Source of the DNA: Garcia nutans
Taxonomy: Eukaryota > Streptophyta > Magnoliopsida > Malpighiales > Euphorbiaceae
DNA length: 64,000 bases
NCBI GenBank assembly: GCA_947685225.1
Contig: CANTUV010000003.1
Location: forward strand, 1,310,001-1,374,000
Reading direction: 5' to 3'
In this document: positions 1 to 12,530 of the stretch, one piece after another
Position numbering within the stretch: position 1 is the first letter of the stretch
How the letters are laid out: each line of letters opens with the position of its first letter
Notes under the pieces: model-generated
The model's input: the letters and a program-made list of their open reading frames with translations, nothing else
The model's database searches: none
Told to the model about the DNA's origin: nothing
Position numbers and translations under genes: made by a program

Positions 1-835
1 TGAAGTTACTAATAGTGATCATTTCCACCATTGGAAGTGGAGGGAATTGTTGAACAAGCATATGTTTCATCACTTGAAACTCACATGGTAGTCTTAGAAG
101 AAGAAAAAGATGTGCAATAAGTAGAAGTGGTGTGAGGCCTCGCCCGAGAACAGATCTAATCAACTTTAAGAATCAAGAGCCGAAATGCTCATTTGGGCTA
201 AGTCCCATGTGATGCCGCCGCGTACGGTGTCTAATCTATTCGGTAAGTACGGGTTTGGAATTAACTTTCAATTTGAAAAGATTTTGTTTCTTTTATCTAA
301 AAGAAACTCCCCTTTTATTTTGAAAAGGGATGTTGGATTTTATTTTTTTTTAAAAAAAGCAAGGATTGGAGAGTCACCACCTTAGTTTATTTTTATGCGG
401 AAAAAATTAAGAAAAAACCTATTTAATTGACTCTATTAAATTAAACTAATTTTTATCCACAAAAGGACACTAATCTAAAACCAATTATGATGGGTCCCTG
501 GCTAAGTTTTCATACCAATTTTGATAAAAAATGATTTTTATTTCTCTTTGATTTATTTTGTCCTTATTTTAATTGATTTAATAAAAATATATAATTTTTA
601 TGGATTATGCCTCAAATAACTATGAATGACAATATATTATAATTCATGTACATTTAATAATGATGACATCCACAAATACAGTACCGAATAATAAAATGTT
701 ACAACTCCCTCAAAATAATAATTCTAGGGAAGCTTCAAATGTAGCTCTCATGGGTCTTAGGTTGAGCACAAATTTCCAACTAATGAATAAAGTCAAATGA
801 AAGAAAAAAAAGAAAAAACAAGCATAACCACAAGA
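1..835. other. AT-rich non-coding sequence, possible old retrotransposon debris
   Basis: No coding region is supported here; the longest open frame is 66 codons and shows no family likeness. A stretch near 360-382 reads as a short motif about a sequence 'giving a cell-type GGAGAGTCACCACCT' block, which resembles the GGCGACTC block at the end of the Tat-type LTR elsewhere in this window, but it is too short to assign. The rest is poly-A/T-rich with no clear terminal repeats. Confidence 0.3.
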
Positions 836-1368
836 CGCCCAAGAGACTGGGTCTGTTACACTATGAGAATTGTGAATATGAAATATATGAATAGTAACAG
901 TCTAGCCGGGTTGAAGATCTCCTCGATTAGTCGGGTTGATGGTCCAAGAGACTGGGTCTGTTACAGGTAACAGTCTAGCCGGGTTGAGGATCTCCTCAAA
1001 ATTTTTGAGTTGATAGGTTTGAGACTGAGGATTCCTCTAGACCTAGTTGAGTTTATGCTTGAAGAGTTGGATTAGAGCTTAAAGATCAGAGAGTCAAGCT
1101 GCCAATCATGTATATATTCTATGTTTTGTATATTTTGATTTTTATGTATTTGAACTTGTAAAAGTTTGTAATAACTTCCGCTGCGGGTTGATAAACATTT
1201 TATGTATTGTGTCTTTTGAATTTCTTTTAAATGTTTGAGATTTGTTTCACTTATTTTCAAAGATATGATTTGTGTATTTTTAAACTGTGGCATTTTCTAT
1301 ATTCAGTATACGTATATTACGATCGTATAAGCATGCTTGGTACGTATACGGGATATAGGGGTGTTACA
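836..1368 (+). repeat. Truncated Tekay/Del-type gypsy LTR (3' part) with priming-site remnant
   Basis: The right end reads GGGTGTTACA, followed after seven bases by TGGTATCA (1376-1383), the start of an initiator tRNA-Met priming site that then breaks off. The body matches the 3' part of the LTR at 52755-55266, including the GTAACAG...CTGTTAC repeat unit (894-964), the segment on Tekay-type LTRs beginning 'cttaaagatcagag', and the TTCCGCTGC block before the end. About 400 bp present in the intact LTR between the repeat and the 'gag(t/c)tgag' block is missing. The left boundary is approximate. Confidence 0.75.
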
Positions 1369-1383
1369 ATTATTTTGGTATCA

Positions 1384-2786
1384 CAAAACTCACTAAATTT
1401 GCAAATGGAGCCTCAAAATAATCAAAATACAATAAGAAAAGAAGAACAATAATAACATTGAAAATAATAACTAAAACCAATAAGAATAAATTAAAATGAA
1501 AGGGGCAGGTTATTTATTAAAGTGTGGGCTTACCATTCGAAATAATATTCTAATTCCTTGAAAATAGGAGATCATTTTTATTGGGAATTTTGCTCTGAGC
1601 ATAAATGAAATCATGTAACTTGTTAGTACTGGTTTTGCACTATATCATCATCGGCGACGGAGGTGGAGCTGAAAGGAAGTTATCAACGGTGAAAATAATA
1701 ATGATGTTGATCAAAAGTGACTGCAAATAGAGAAGAAGAAGAAGCATCCTATTTGAAGAAGAAAAAAGGTAAAAATAGTAAAGGGAGACGAGGAATAAGT
1801 GGAAAAAAAAACCATATTTTTTATAAATTAAGGTGAAATAAAATGTAAAATTGAAAAAATTAGTTAAAAAGTAGTGTAATTTTTTTTTATTTTAATTATG
1901 CTTTGTTTGTTTTTGAGTTGGGTTTACCCAAGAGATCCAAAATATTTAAATAATAATTAAATATTATATTTAGATAATATTTGTAGAATATGGATGGAAT
2001 TAGGAATCTCATTCCTAGTTTGACTTTGATTCTTTGTGAACTCCTATAAAAGAGACGAAAGAATCAATTCAAATATTGATGAAAAAAAGGTTAGCGAAAA
2101 TTGTTGGAGTTTTAGTTTAGCTAAAATATCCTAAGAAAGAAAAGGATTAGTTTTTCTCTCTATAGTTTTCTTTCTAAAGTTCTCTATAAATTTCTTCTTC
2201 CATAAGAACAAGTTTAGTAAGAGAGCAATTATGAGATTGTTTTACTCTAACTTTGTGAATACAAGAGTTTAGCGAAAATTGTTGAAGTAGATGTTACAAT
2301 TAAAAATGGTCTAATTCATATATTTGGTTGCTCAAAATATTTTGACAATACTACAGTGATCATAATTATATTAGCTTTTAAAATACTTAATTAACGTACT
2401 AATTTAATATTAAAAATATAATTAGTTAACATAGATAAACAAAAGTAAAAATCGACAGTTGAATATTTTTGGTTTATTTTGGCAGAAAATCAAAGAAGGC
2501 ACACTTGGGATTCAAATGTCGACGCTTAAAAAAATAATAAGCGCTATCTGTTGTTGGCCAGTTGGTATAACTTATTAAGTTACTTTTGTAGTTTTGCCAT
2601 GTCAGTGAAGTTAGTTTCAGCTTGTTGTAAATAGTTAGTTTAGTTAGTTTTGTTGTTTTGCGTGTCAGCAAAGTTAGTTTCAGCTAGTTGTAAATAATTG
2701 TTAGAAATTTTATTTTTTGATTAAAAATTTATTTTTAATTAGTCAAGATATGGTTCCTAAACCATAGGCAATCGAGTGCTACGAGT
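1384..2786. other. Unassigned AT-rich sequence
   Basis: No gene is supported. A unit of about 60 bp containing 'agttagtttcagct' is duplicated in tandem at about 2591-2640 and 2654-2700. A motif 'tagcgaaaattgttg' occurs at about 2092 and again at 2271. These may be debris of an old copia-type LTR, but no paired ends were found. Confidence 0.3.
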
Positions 2787-4078
2787 GTTGCAAAGACCAT
2801 AGCAAAAATTCAAAGAAATTTTTTATGGAATGGGATTGAAGATAGCCAAAGAATTCATAATATTAACTGGAAAGTTTTGAAAAATGCAAAAGCTCTCAGT
2901 GGTTTAGGCGTTGGCTCCATGCTTGATAAGAATATAGCGCTACTATTCAAATGGGCTTGGCATTTATTAGAGTGTTCTACTTCTTTGTCGATGCAAGTAA
3001 TTAAAGAAAAGAATGGTGAATGTGATTCTTTTCCTATTGAATGCCATGAACAATCCTCAATTTTGTGGAAAGATATAGTGAAATCCTCTCTCTCTAACCC
3101 CGATTGCTTGAGGACAGTCACGACAAGTCTTTGTTATTGGCTTGGTGATGGAAAAAGATTATTATTTTGGCATGATGTTTGGTTCAGTCAGGATCTCTTA
3201 CTCAGAAATATCCCGGGCTATTCTCAATATCAGATAAAAAAATGGGATAGTGTCGGAAATGGGAAAAATGGATGGATGACACCAAGAATTGGGAACTCAC
3301 ATGGAGACGGAGGTTATTCACATGTGAGACCGATTTGCTATACTCTCTTTTAAGAGAGATTTCAGTCTAGAAGCCACATCTACATGAAGAAGATAAGATT
3401 TTATGGAGGTTCAACAATAATGGCAGATTCTCAGTAAAATCATTTTGTGATCAACTTCAAAGGGATCCTAGTACGGCTCCTTCTTTCGAATGGTCAATCA
3501 TTTGGAAAAGTTTTGCCCCACCAAAGGTACAATATTTTGTTTTGTTAGCCGTCTATGGCAAGATCAACATCAAATATCACCTGGTGCATATTGGAATCTT
3601 ACAACCAGCTGATAACATATGCCTTCTTTGTCAAGAGGGTGAGGAAAACGCAAATCATTTGTTACTAACATGTCCAATTTCATGGAAAGTCTGGAGTATC
3701 TCAATTCGTGGAACTTAAAGTAGTGTTCTCCTTCTTCCTAGAAAAACCTTTTGGAACAATGGAATATATTCGCTAGACGTAAATTTCAAAAGAAAGTTTG
3801 GATAGTAGCACTTTTTTCAATTACATGGGCAATATGGATCGAAAGAAACAATTTGACCTTTTGAAACCAATCCTTAAATGTTTGAAAAATTTTTTATTTG
3901 GCTTTAGTGGGATTATCCTATTGGGTCACTGCTTGTGTGCCATCTTTTCCATATTCAGTACATGATTTTCTAGCCTCATCTGGTTATCTTAAAACTTGGA
4001 ATCCTTCAAACAATACCAGATCACTTATTACTTGGTCGCACCATTGCTTGGTTTCCTTAAATGGAACATTGGTGGCTG
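2787..4078 (+). pseudogene. LINE (L1-type) ORF2 C-terminal fragment, broken
   Basis: This is the part of a non-LTR retrotransposon ORF2 that follows the RT fingers and palm. It starts in a frame reading VAKTIAKIQRNFLWNG and continues GGLGVGS-like (here SGLGVGSMLDKNIALLFKW), a typical plant L1 block. After a stop at 3351-3353 the reading frame shifts. From about 3383 it shows the zf-RVT region: a W-R-F-N-x-x-G-x-F-S-V-K-S motif, a PPKVQYFVLLA stretch, and the Cys/His finger CLLC...H-x4-CP. A third frame near 3795 reads WAIWIERNN. At least two frameshifts and several stops make it dead. No poly-A tail is visible, because the copia element starting at 4079 interrupts or truncates the 3' end. Confidence 0.8.
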
Positions 4079-4734
4079 TGTTGGGTTATCTAACCCATGA
4101 AATTAATGGATTTGGTAAGTTTACAATTTTGACTAAATTAAAATTAATAGGTTTGGTAAGTTTACAATTTTGACTAGATTAAAATTAAATGGGTTTGGTG
4201 AGTTTACAATTTTGACTATATTTTAGAAAAAAAATGTTTAACATATTTTTTCTAGCCACCATTGTAATAGTCAAAATTAGGCATAAGTTAGGCACAAATT
4301 AATATGTTCACACATATTTGAAAGCCTATAAATAGCCTTCATCTTATTCACTTTAAGACACACAAGTGAAATACAAGAGAGAAGAAACAAGAGAGGAAAA
4401 ATATTTCAAGTAGTTTGTGAGATAAATATTAGAGAATTATTCTCTAGTTTCTTGGTGTGATCATCCAAAGAGTGAACAAATTTGCTAGAGAGGTATTTAG
4501 ATATTTTCTCTATTATTTGTGATCTCAAGTAGTCAAGTGAGGATTGCTTAAGAATTTGTTGTATTTGATTTCTTTGAATTAGTGAATTTTTATTTCGGAG
4601 TTTGGCCCGTGGTATTTCCCTCTACCTTGGAGGATTTTCCACGTTAAATCTTATCTCTTCTTCTTGTGGTTATTCTTTGCTTCTTCCTACTGTGCATTCA
4701 TTTACACAATTAATTATTGACTGAGAACCCAACA
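4079..4734 (+). repeat. 5' LTR of copia element (656 bp)
   Basis: It begins TGTTGGGTTATC and ends GAACCCAACA. A TATA box CCTATAAATAGCC lies at about 4325-4337. The first 160 bp contain three tandem copies of a roughly 41-bp unit built on GGTTTGGTAAGTTTACAATT. The 3' LTR keeps only two, which accounts for most of the 25-bp length difference. Confidence 0.92.
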
Positions 4735-4736
4735 AG

Positions 4737-4749
4737 TGGTATCAGAGCC
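4737..4749 (+). promoter_or_regulatory. Primer-binding site, initiator tRNA-Met
   Basis: TGGTATCAGAGCC, complementary to the 3' end of plant initiator tRNA-Met, two bases after the 5' LTR. Reverse transcription of the element would start here. Confidence 0.92.
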
Positions 4750-4787
4750 TTGGTTCTTTTGGTGTAGAATTAATTGTGTAAATTAAA

Positions 4788-7700
4788 ATGGAGGAATTCA
4801 CAGGCACCATGATTAAATTGTCAGTTTCAAATTATTTAATTTGGAAGTCGAAGATGGAGGATCTTCTCTATTGTAAGGACTTGTATAATCCTATAAAATT
4901 AGGATCTAATAAGCCAAGTGAAAAATCAGATGATGATTGGGAGAAGATGCACAGAAAAACTGTTGGTATTATTCGACAGTGGGTAGATAATAATGTCTAC
5001 CATCATATAAGCAAAGAAGTTGATGTGCAAAAATTATGGAAAGATTTAGAAACTATGTATGAGAAAAAAAGTGTTCAGAATAATGCTTTTTCCATTAGAA
5101 AGCTTGTGAATTTGAAGCTAAGAGATGGATGATCCATTGCAGAATACTTGAGTGAGTTTCAAGAACTAGTAAATCAGTTGAGCATCATGAAGATAGCCCT
5201 AGATGATGAATTGCAGGCATTATTGCTCTTGAGCTCCTTGCCAGATAGTTGGGAGACCTTGGTGGTGTCTCTCAATAACTCTGCTTCAAGCGGTGTTTTG
5301 TCTTTATCATTTGTAAAGGACAATCTTTACAATGAGGAGACTAAAAGAAAGGATATGGGCATTAATACTTCACAAGCTCTTGTTACAACTACAAAGAGCA
5401 GAGGTAGAAGTAAAAGCAGATGTCCTAAAGGGCATTATAAATCCAGAGGCAAGTCACAATCGAAAGTGAAATTCAGTTGTTGTCACCGCGGCAAGGAGGG
5501 ACATGAAAAGAAACTGCAAAATTTGGAAGAGGGAACAAAATGATGAGAAAAATCAAAAGAAGGCAGATGATCAAAATGCCACTGCAACTGTTGCTGATGA
5601 TAATGAAGAGATGGTCGTACTCTCCATTATTGAGGAGCATGACAATGTTACTAGTTCTGACATGGAGTGGATTATTGATTCTGCAGCATCATACCATGCT
5701 ACACCAAGGAGAGACATCTTTACTATGTACAAAGCAGGTAATTTTGGCAGAGTAAAGATGGGTAATACCAGTTATGCAGATATAGTAGGTATTGGTGATG
5801 TCTGTGTTCAGACAAATATTGGTTACACATTGACTCTAAAGAATGTACGATATGTGCCAGATTTACGTCTGAATTTAATTTCTACTCATGTTCTGGATCT
5901 AAATGGTTATTACAATAACTTTGGTGATAAAAAGTGAAAACTCACCAAAGGCTCAATTGTGGTTGCCAAAGGTAGATTGTGTTATACACTATACAAGACT
6001 CAAGTGAAGATGATAAAAGGTGCGCTGAATACAATTGAAGATGATGCTTCGCTAGACTTGTGGCACAAGAGGCTGGCCCATATGAGTGAAAAAGGGTTGC
6101 AAATTTTGGCAAAGAAGTCTCTCATTCCCTTTGCCAAAGGTATGAGTCTAAACCCTTGTGATGATTGTTTGTATGGCAAACAACATAGAGTCTCCTTTAG
6201 TAGTTCATCTGAAAGGAAAAATAATGTACTTGAATTAGTTTACTCTGATGTATGTGGTCCCATTGATGTGGAAACTTTAGGAAGTAATAGATATTTTGTT
6301 ACTTTTATCGATGATGCTTCACGAAAGGTTTGAGTGTTTGTTCTGAAATCAAAAGATCAGGTTCTTCAGCGTTTTAAGCATTTCCATGCAATGGTGGAAA
6401 GAGAAAAGGGAACATCCTTAAAGTGTCTTCGTAGTGACAATGGAGGTGAATACACTTCAAAGGAGTTTGCAAATTACTGCTTAATGCATGGAATCAGACA
6501 TGAGAAAATAGTTCCTGGCACTCCACAGCATAATGGTGTAACTGAAAGGACAAACAGAACTATCTGGGAGAAAGTCAAATCCATGCTGAAAATGGCTAAA
6601 CTTCCTAAGCCATTTTAGGGTGAAGCACTCTATACCGCCTGCTACTTGATGAATCATTCTCCATTAGCTCCTTTGAATTTTGATGTACCTGAGAGAGTAT
6701 GGTCTGAAAAAGATGTTGCTTACTCTCACTTGAAGGTATTTGGATGCAAGGCTTTTGTCCATGTACCTAAGGAGCAGAGACAGAAACTTGATGATAGAGC
6801 TGTTCCATACATGTTTTTGGGTTATGGAGATGCAGAGTTTGGATACAAGTTATGAGATCCAGTGAAGAAGAAAGTAATCAGATCCAGAGATGTAATCTTT
6901 CATGAACACAAGACCTTGTTGGACTCTGAGCAATCAGAGAAAATTACAAGTAGTGATGATATTCCTCTTCCTGTATTAATTTCTCCTTCAATCAGAAATG
7001 CCACAGATGAAGGAGAGTTGCTTGAAAAACATGGGATTAATGACATGCCAGTACCAGTCGATACTGATGATGATACTGAGCAGGAAAAGCAACCTCTTCC
7101 TCCTCAGACTATAGAAGAACCTCAAGTCAGAAGGTCAACCAGAGCACATCATCCATCTACCAAATATCCCAGTTCTGAGTATGTAATAGTTACTGAAGAG
7201 GGGGAGCCAGAAAGCTTTCAGGAAGTTCAGAATCATAAAGAGAAGACTCAGTGGATGAAAGCAATGTAGGAAGATATGAGTTCTTTGAAAAAGAACAATA
7301 CTTATGAGCTTGTTGAACTTCCAGAAGGTAGAAAAGTCTTGAAAAACAAATGGGTGTACAAGCTTAAGATGGATGGAGAGACACTAGTAAAATACAAAGC
7401 TCGTTTGGTAGTAAAGGGTTTCAATCAAAAGAAAGGGGTTGATTTTGATGAAATTTTTTCTCCTGTTGTGAAGATGAGCTCTATTCGAGTGATCATTGGT
7501 TTAACTGCTAGCTTGGATCTTGAGCTTAAGCAGTTAGATGTGAAAACTGCATTCCTTCATGGTGATTTGGAGGAAGAAATTTACATGGAGCAACCTGATG
7601 GATTTGAAGTAAAAGGGAAAGAACACATGGTTTGCAGATTAAAGAAGAGTCTGTATGGATTAAAACAGGCTCTGAGACAGTGGTATAAGAAATTTGACTC

Positions 7701-8759
7701 TTTCATGGTGAGTCATGGCTTTACTAAAACAGAAGTAGATCATTGTGTGTACTTCAAAATATTTCCAGATGGTAAATTTATCATTCTTTTGCTCTATGTG
7801 GATGATATGTTGATAATAGGATAAGATGCTACTATAATTAGTGGTTTGAAAAAGGAGTTGTTTGGCTCCTTTGATATGAAGGATTTGGGACTAGCACGAC
7901 AAATTTTAGGCATGCAGATTACTCGTGATAGAAAAGCTAAGAAGTTGTGGCTGTCATAAGAGAAGTATGTTGAGCAAGTTTTAAGCAGATTTAATATGAA
8001 GAATGCTAAGCCAGTTAGCACACCTCTTGCTAATTACTTTGTACTTAGAAAGAAATCTTGTCCTTCTACAGAAAAAGAAAAGGAAAAAATGGCGGTTATT
8101 CCTTACTCTTCTGCAGTCGGGAGTTTAATGTACAGAATGGTTAGCACTCAACCAGATATTGCTCATGCTGTTGATTTAGTCAGCAGGTTTCTTTCGAATC
8201 CTGGTAAAGATCACTGGGAGGCAGTCAAATGGATTTTCAGATATTTGAGAGGTACGTCTAAGAAGTGTTTATGCTTTGGAGGCTCAAAACCAATTCTAGA
8301 AGGATATATAGATGCAGATATGGTAGGTGACCTTGATGGCAGGATGTCAACTTCAGGGTATGTATTTATTTTTGCAAGGGGAGCTGTATCACGGTAGTTC
8401 AAATTACAAAAGTGTGTTGCTCTATCCACAACTGAGGTAGAGTATATAGCTATGATGAAGCAAGTAAAGAGATACTTTGGTTGAAAAGGTTTCTAGAAGA
8501 GTTGGAGTTGAAGCAAAGTAAGTATGTGATGAATTATGATAGTCAAAGTGCTCTAGATTTGAGCAAGAATGCCACATACCATGGTCGGACTAAGCATATT
8601 GATGTGAGATACCATTGGATTTGTGAAGTGGTGAATAATGAAGATATGTTATTAAAGAAGATTTACACTGACAAAAATCCAGCTGACATGTTGACCAAAG
8701 TGGTGACTCGTGACAAGCATCAGTTTTGCACCAAGATGGTAGGATTGAATGGTAATTGA
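4788..8759 (+). pseudogene. Copia gag-pol polyprotein, inactivated
   Basis: Starts MEEFTGTMIKLSVSNYLIWK (gag). It continues with a degenerate CCHC knuckle (~5474-5520, second Cys replaced by Arg and a frameshift at ~5500). The protease active site is DSAAS (~5680), the GAG-pre-integrase block LWHKRLAHMS with CDDC. The integrase catalytic core has Asp, Asp and Glu in SDVCGP, RSDNGGEY and HNGVTERTN. RT includes YGLKQA and LLYVDDM, and RNase H closes with TKHIDVRYHWI. Nine in-frame stops sit at 5130, 5935, 6331, 6616, 6853, 7267, 7822, 7957 and 8395. A second frameshift lies between 8397 and 8481, near 8440. The coding region otherwise has the length of an intact copia polyprotein. Confidence 0.93.
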
Positions 8760-8803
8760 GCAATAGATGTGTGAACATCTCCCCATGGGTTGGAGGGGGA
8801 GAT

Positions 8804-9434
8804 TGTTGGTTTATCCAACCCATGAAATTAATGGGTTTGGTAAGTTTACAATTTTGACTAAATTAAAATTAATGGGTTTGGTAAGTTTACAATTTTGACT
8901 AGATTAAAATTAAATGGGTTTAGAAAAGAAAAAAATGTTTAACACATTTTTTCTAGCCACCATTATAATAGTCAAAATTAGGCATACGTTAGGCACAAAT
9001 TAATATGTTCACACATATTTGAAGGCCTATAAATAGCCTTCATCTTATTCACTTTAAGACACACAAGTGAAATACAAGAGAGAAGAAATAAGAGAGGAAA
9101 AAGATTTCAAGTAGTTTGTGAGATAAATATTAGAGAATTATTCTCTAGTTTCTTGGTGTGATCATCCAAAGAGTGAAAAATTTGCTAGAGAGGTATTTAG
9201 ATAGTTTATCTATTATTTGTGATCTTAAGTAGCCAAGTGAGGATTGCTTAAGAATTTGTTACACTTGATTTCTTTGAATTAGTGAATTTTTATTTCGGAG
9301 TTTGGCCCGTGGTTTTTCCCTCTACACTGGAGGGTTTTCCACGTTAAATCTTGTCTCTTCTTCTTGTGGTTATTCTTTGCTTCTTCCTATTCTGCATTCA
9401 TTTACACAATTAATTATTGACTGAGAACCCAACA
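8804..9434 (+). repeat. 3' LTR of copia element (631 bp)
   Basis: Begins TGTTGGTTTATCC after a polypurine tract and ends GAACCCAACA. A TATA box CCTATAAATAGCC is at about 9026-9038. It is collinear with the 5' LTR apart from scattered substitutions and loss of one ~41-bp repeat unit near its start. Confidence 0.92.
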
Positions 9435-9624
9435 GGCCGTGCAATTAGGAAGCCACGGCTAGAATGTATATTGTGTCACGTGCATTTTTCTTTTTAAAAT
9501 AAGAACAATTTACTTGGTAACTGCATGTGTATATATTTTAATCAAGTAATATAGTGATGAATGAGTTATCATCTTACGATAAAGGTATATCCTAAATAAG
9601 AAATAATCAAACTATTTATTATTT

Positions 9625-11070
9625 GGACAAAGGGCTAACCCACTTTTTAATCCCCACAAATATAAATTTTCAGTTTAAGCAGAACATTTTTTCCTTGTCA
9701 TTTTGTGCCATAAGTTTATATTTTACATCAGAACAATCCCACCCCAAGTTAGAAATTTATCTGAGCCTATGTGGATCTGGTGCGGCAGGCTCGGTAAAGG
9801 ATGTTTCATTTACAAAAAACACACGGTTCTTATATCTTGTTTATTTCCCTTATATGTCAACCAAAATGCAACGTTTATGGATTGCGATTAATCAATTGGC
9901 GCTTCATCTTCAAACACCCATTAATAAAATCTGAATCTCTTCTTTCAGTAAAACAAAGAGAAAACATCAATCACATATTTTATTTACCAAATAATGTAAA
10001 ACAAATCTTGATTAAGGAGATTGAGAATAATTTTGATAAACAAAGGGAGATTGGAAATAATTCATACCCATTTTGAATGGAAATCAGACATCAAAACTTT
10101 AAAGAAATGTATCCCAATTGGGATCTTGCAGTTGCGGTTACTGGCCATGAAAGAAGATGAGTGTTTTCCTTGTTCGAGTTGAATTTCAATGGGGTCAACG
10201 AACGTAAAATCCTAATTGCTTAATCCTAATTCGTGAATCACATCGTAACCTCAAAATGTTCCACTTTGGTTGTGTTAATAAATAGAGGACAATCAACAAC
10301 CAAAGAATTGTAAATAGAGCAACCAAAGAACAAAGATTGGACTAAAAAATGGAAATAGATTCTAGGTTAGTTTTTAGATGTATGAATGGTCATCGAATTC
10401 AAAAAAGCCTTGTCCACCGAAGAGTAAACAAATCAAGCCTCCATTTTCATTGTTGATTATTATTTCTTTCCTCATCTTCCCTTCTCATCTGCTTAACCCC
10501 AATCGAAACTCCAAATAGCCTGGATATTACATCTTCTTTTATAGCCGCCACAGCCACTGTGGCACTGCTGCTAATGATGATTTTCTTAACCTTTCATTCC
10601 CTTCTAAAAGATCTGACGTCGTAGTAGATCCAGAACCAGAGTCTCTGGCATATTAGCAAAAATCAAATCAGTTACATAATTAATCTAAAAATTAAACATT
10701 TTTTATGAATAAAATAAAAAAATCAAATCATAGATCCTACTACTAGAGCCATAGCTGCTTGATAATGGGATTGTGAAATCCTTTGTGAAATAATAAAGTT
10801 GTTTTTAAAACACTGTATTTTGGTTTAAAAGCTGTGTTTTAAAAAATAATGGGCTTCATTCAAATACCAAAACGATGTGTTTTAGTTTTTTAATCAAATA
10901 ATTTGAGCTTTCCACATAGAATTCATGTAGGTTCGGTAATTTTCCAAGCCTAATGGAGGATAAAATTGATACAAAATAATAATTTATGGCACCAAATGAC
11001 AAGAAAAAAAGTTGTGCTTATCTTGAAAAAACCATATTTTTGGAGATTAAAAAGTAGATTAACACTTTAG
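9625..11070. repeat. ~150-bp imperfect inverted repeat enclosing ~1.1 kb
   Basis: The plus-strand segment at about 9625-9780 (containing CTTTTTAATCCCCAC and TTGTCATTTTGTGCCATAA) matches the reverse complement of about 10905-11070 (CTTTTTAATCTCCAA and TTGTCATTTGGTGCCATAA), with gaps. The sequence between holds no recognisable gene. The arms may be the ends of a non-autonomous DNA transposon or two opposed copies of one repeat. No target duplication was found around the outer ends. Confidence 0.5.
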
Positions 11071-12530
11071 ACAAAATATAATTGAATTTAAAACTAAAGT
11101 AAATTAATTAAAACTAGAATTAAGTTGCTTAGGGTTTAATCTAATATTTTTTTTAACTTAGGGTTAGACTATCTTTGTTTATTAGCTATGGATTTTTTAG
11201 GGTATTGATTCAATTTTAGTCTTCTTTTGATTATTGATTAGATTCTCCTAAATTAAGTTCTAATCTCTCTCAAATACTAAAACTAATATTAAACTTAATC
11301 TTTATGTCTACTCTCATGATTACAAATAATTAAGTCAATTCATTAAGTTTTGTGAAAATTTTTTATCAACCTCTAAAGAGTTTACCTTATCTCTAATTGA
11401 AAACTTAGATAAGATTATTATCTTCTTGGACTAATGTTATGCTTCCACTCTCATTTCATCACACAATGTCTCAAATAATAAATTATTGACCAGATAATTA
11501 ATGCATTAAGATCAAAGATAATAAAATAATTATAAGGAAAAACTTTAATTGAATCAAATAAATATAAATTATTTCATAACAAAATATATATAAGGGCCTA
11601 ACCCTAATTGAAGGTTTAATTACACATAATTGAAATAAAAACTAAAGAATTAAAGAAAATAGTAGAAAAGATTATTAAACTAAGAAAAATACGAAAGATC
11701 AAACTTGTGAAGTCTTTGGTTTGAATGAAACTCTTGATCTTGAATATCTTCTTGGACAAACCTCCTTCTATCTTCAATGATTTATTAAAGTATTAATCAA
11801 AAAATTTTGCAAAAAGAATTAGCTACCCTAATTGAGAAGGAGCTTTGATATTTATAGTGTCCATTAGGTCTTCTTTCTTGATTAGGAAAAGGTATAGAGA
11901 AGATTTGGGGAAATCTCAATTGAACAGGAAGTCAAATCTTAAAAGATTTCCTATTAAAGTTAAATTTCCAGCCGCCTACACTCCCTATGATCATGGCCTT
12001 GAGACCTTACGAACATGCTTAATTGTACATAGTTGTCTCGTGAAAATCCTCTTCTAAGTAGTGGCTAAATGGACTTCATGGGCATGGTTTTGAGATACCA
12101 CGACCATGCACTTGAGTTGACATCTGGAACTTCTTGTATTCACTTTCTCTTTTCCTGGACAATAGCTAAGTGGATCCCATAGGCATAGCTTTGAGATGCC
12201 ATGATTGTGTTCATGAATTATCTTTTGGAACATATGTCTCTGTCTTTCTGCTTTCTTTAAACAGCCTCAAAATGAAGTCCAGGGGTGTGGACTTTTATTC
12301 CATATGAGTGGGATTGGATTCTTTTTTGTCATTTTTCCTTTTCCTTTCAATTTTGACTAAAATGCAGTAAAAGCTCATATTTTGTAACTTTCAACTCAAA
12401 ATAAAGATCAATTCTATCTAATCAAAGACGATTGATCAAATTCAATTTAAAATAATAAAAATGGAGTTAGAATAATCTTAAATGATGATAAAAATATGGT
12501 TTTATCAACGATATTATTATTTTCTTTTGA
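10900..12530 (-). repeat. Possible Athila-like gypsy LTR relic
   Basis: Read on the minus strand, this block has a TATA-like CTATAAATATC (plus 11848-11858). It is followed by a leader-like stretch running into repeated AATTAGGG and ATTATTTGAGACA motifs. This recalls the layout of Athila-type LTRs. No clear TG/CA ends, priming site or partner LTR were found, and it overlaps the right arm of the inverted repeat ending at 11070. The call rests on style of sequence only. Confidence 0.25.

Larger units (their letters stand above)
4079..9434 (+). mobile_element. Complete but decayed Ty1/copia element
   Basis: Paired LTRs (4079-4734 and 8804-9434) both start TGTTGG and end CCCAACA. They enclose a tRNA-Met priming site, one gag-pol coding region in the copia order gag, protease, integrase, RT, RNase H, and a polypurine tract just before the 3' LTR (GGAGGGGGAGAT, 8792-8803). 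The flanking five bases are GGCTG on the left (4074-4078) and GGCCG on the right (9435-9439), a target duplication with one transition. Gag and RT look Tork/Tnt1-like, but I hold the lineage loosely. Stops and frameshifts make it non-autonomous. Confidence 0.93.

Noticed and set aside
1072..1452. Overlapping open frames in the LTR fragment
   Set aside because: They lie in LTR and priming-site sequence and show no protein features.
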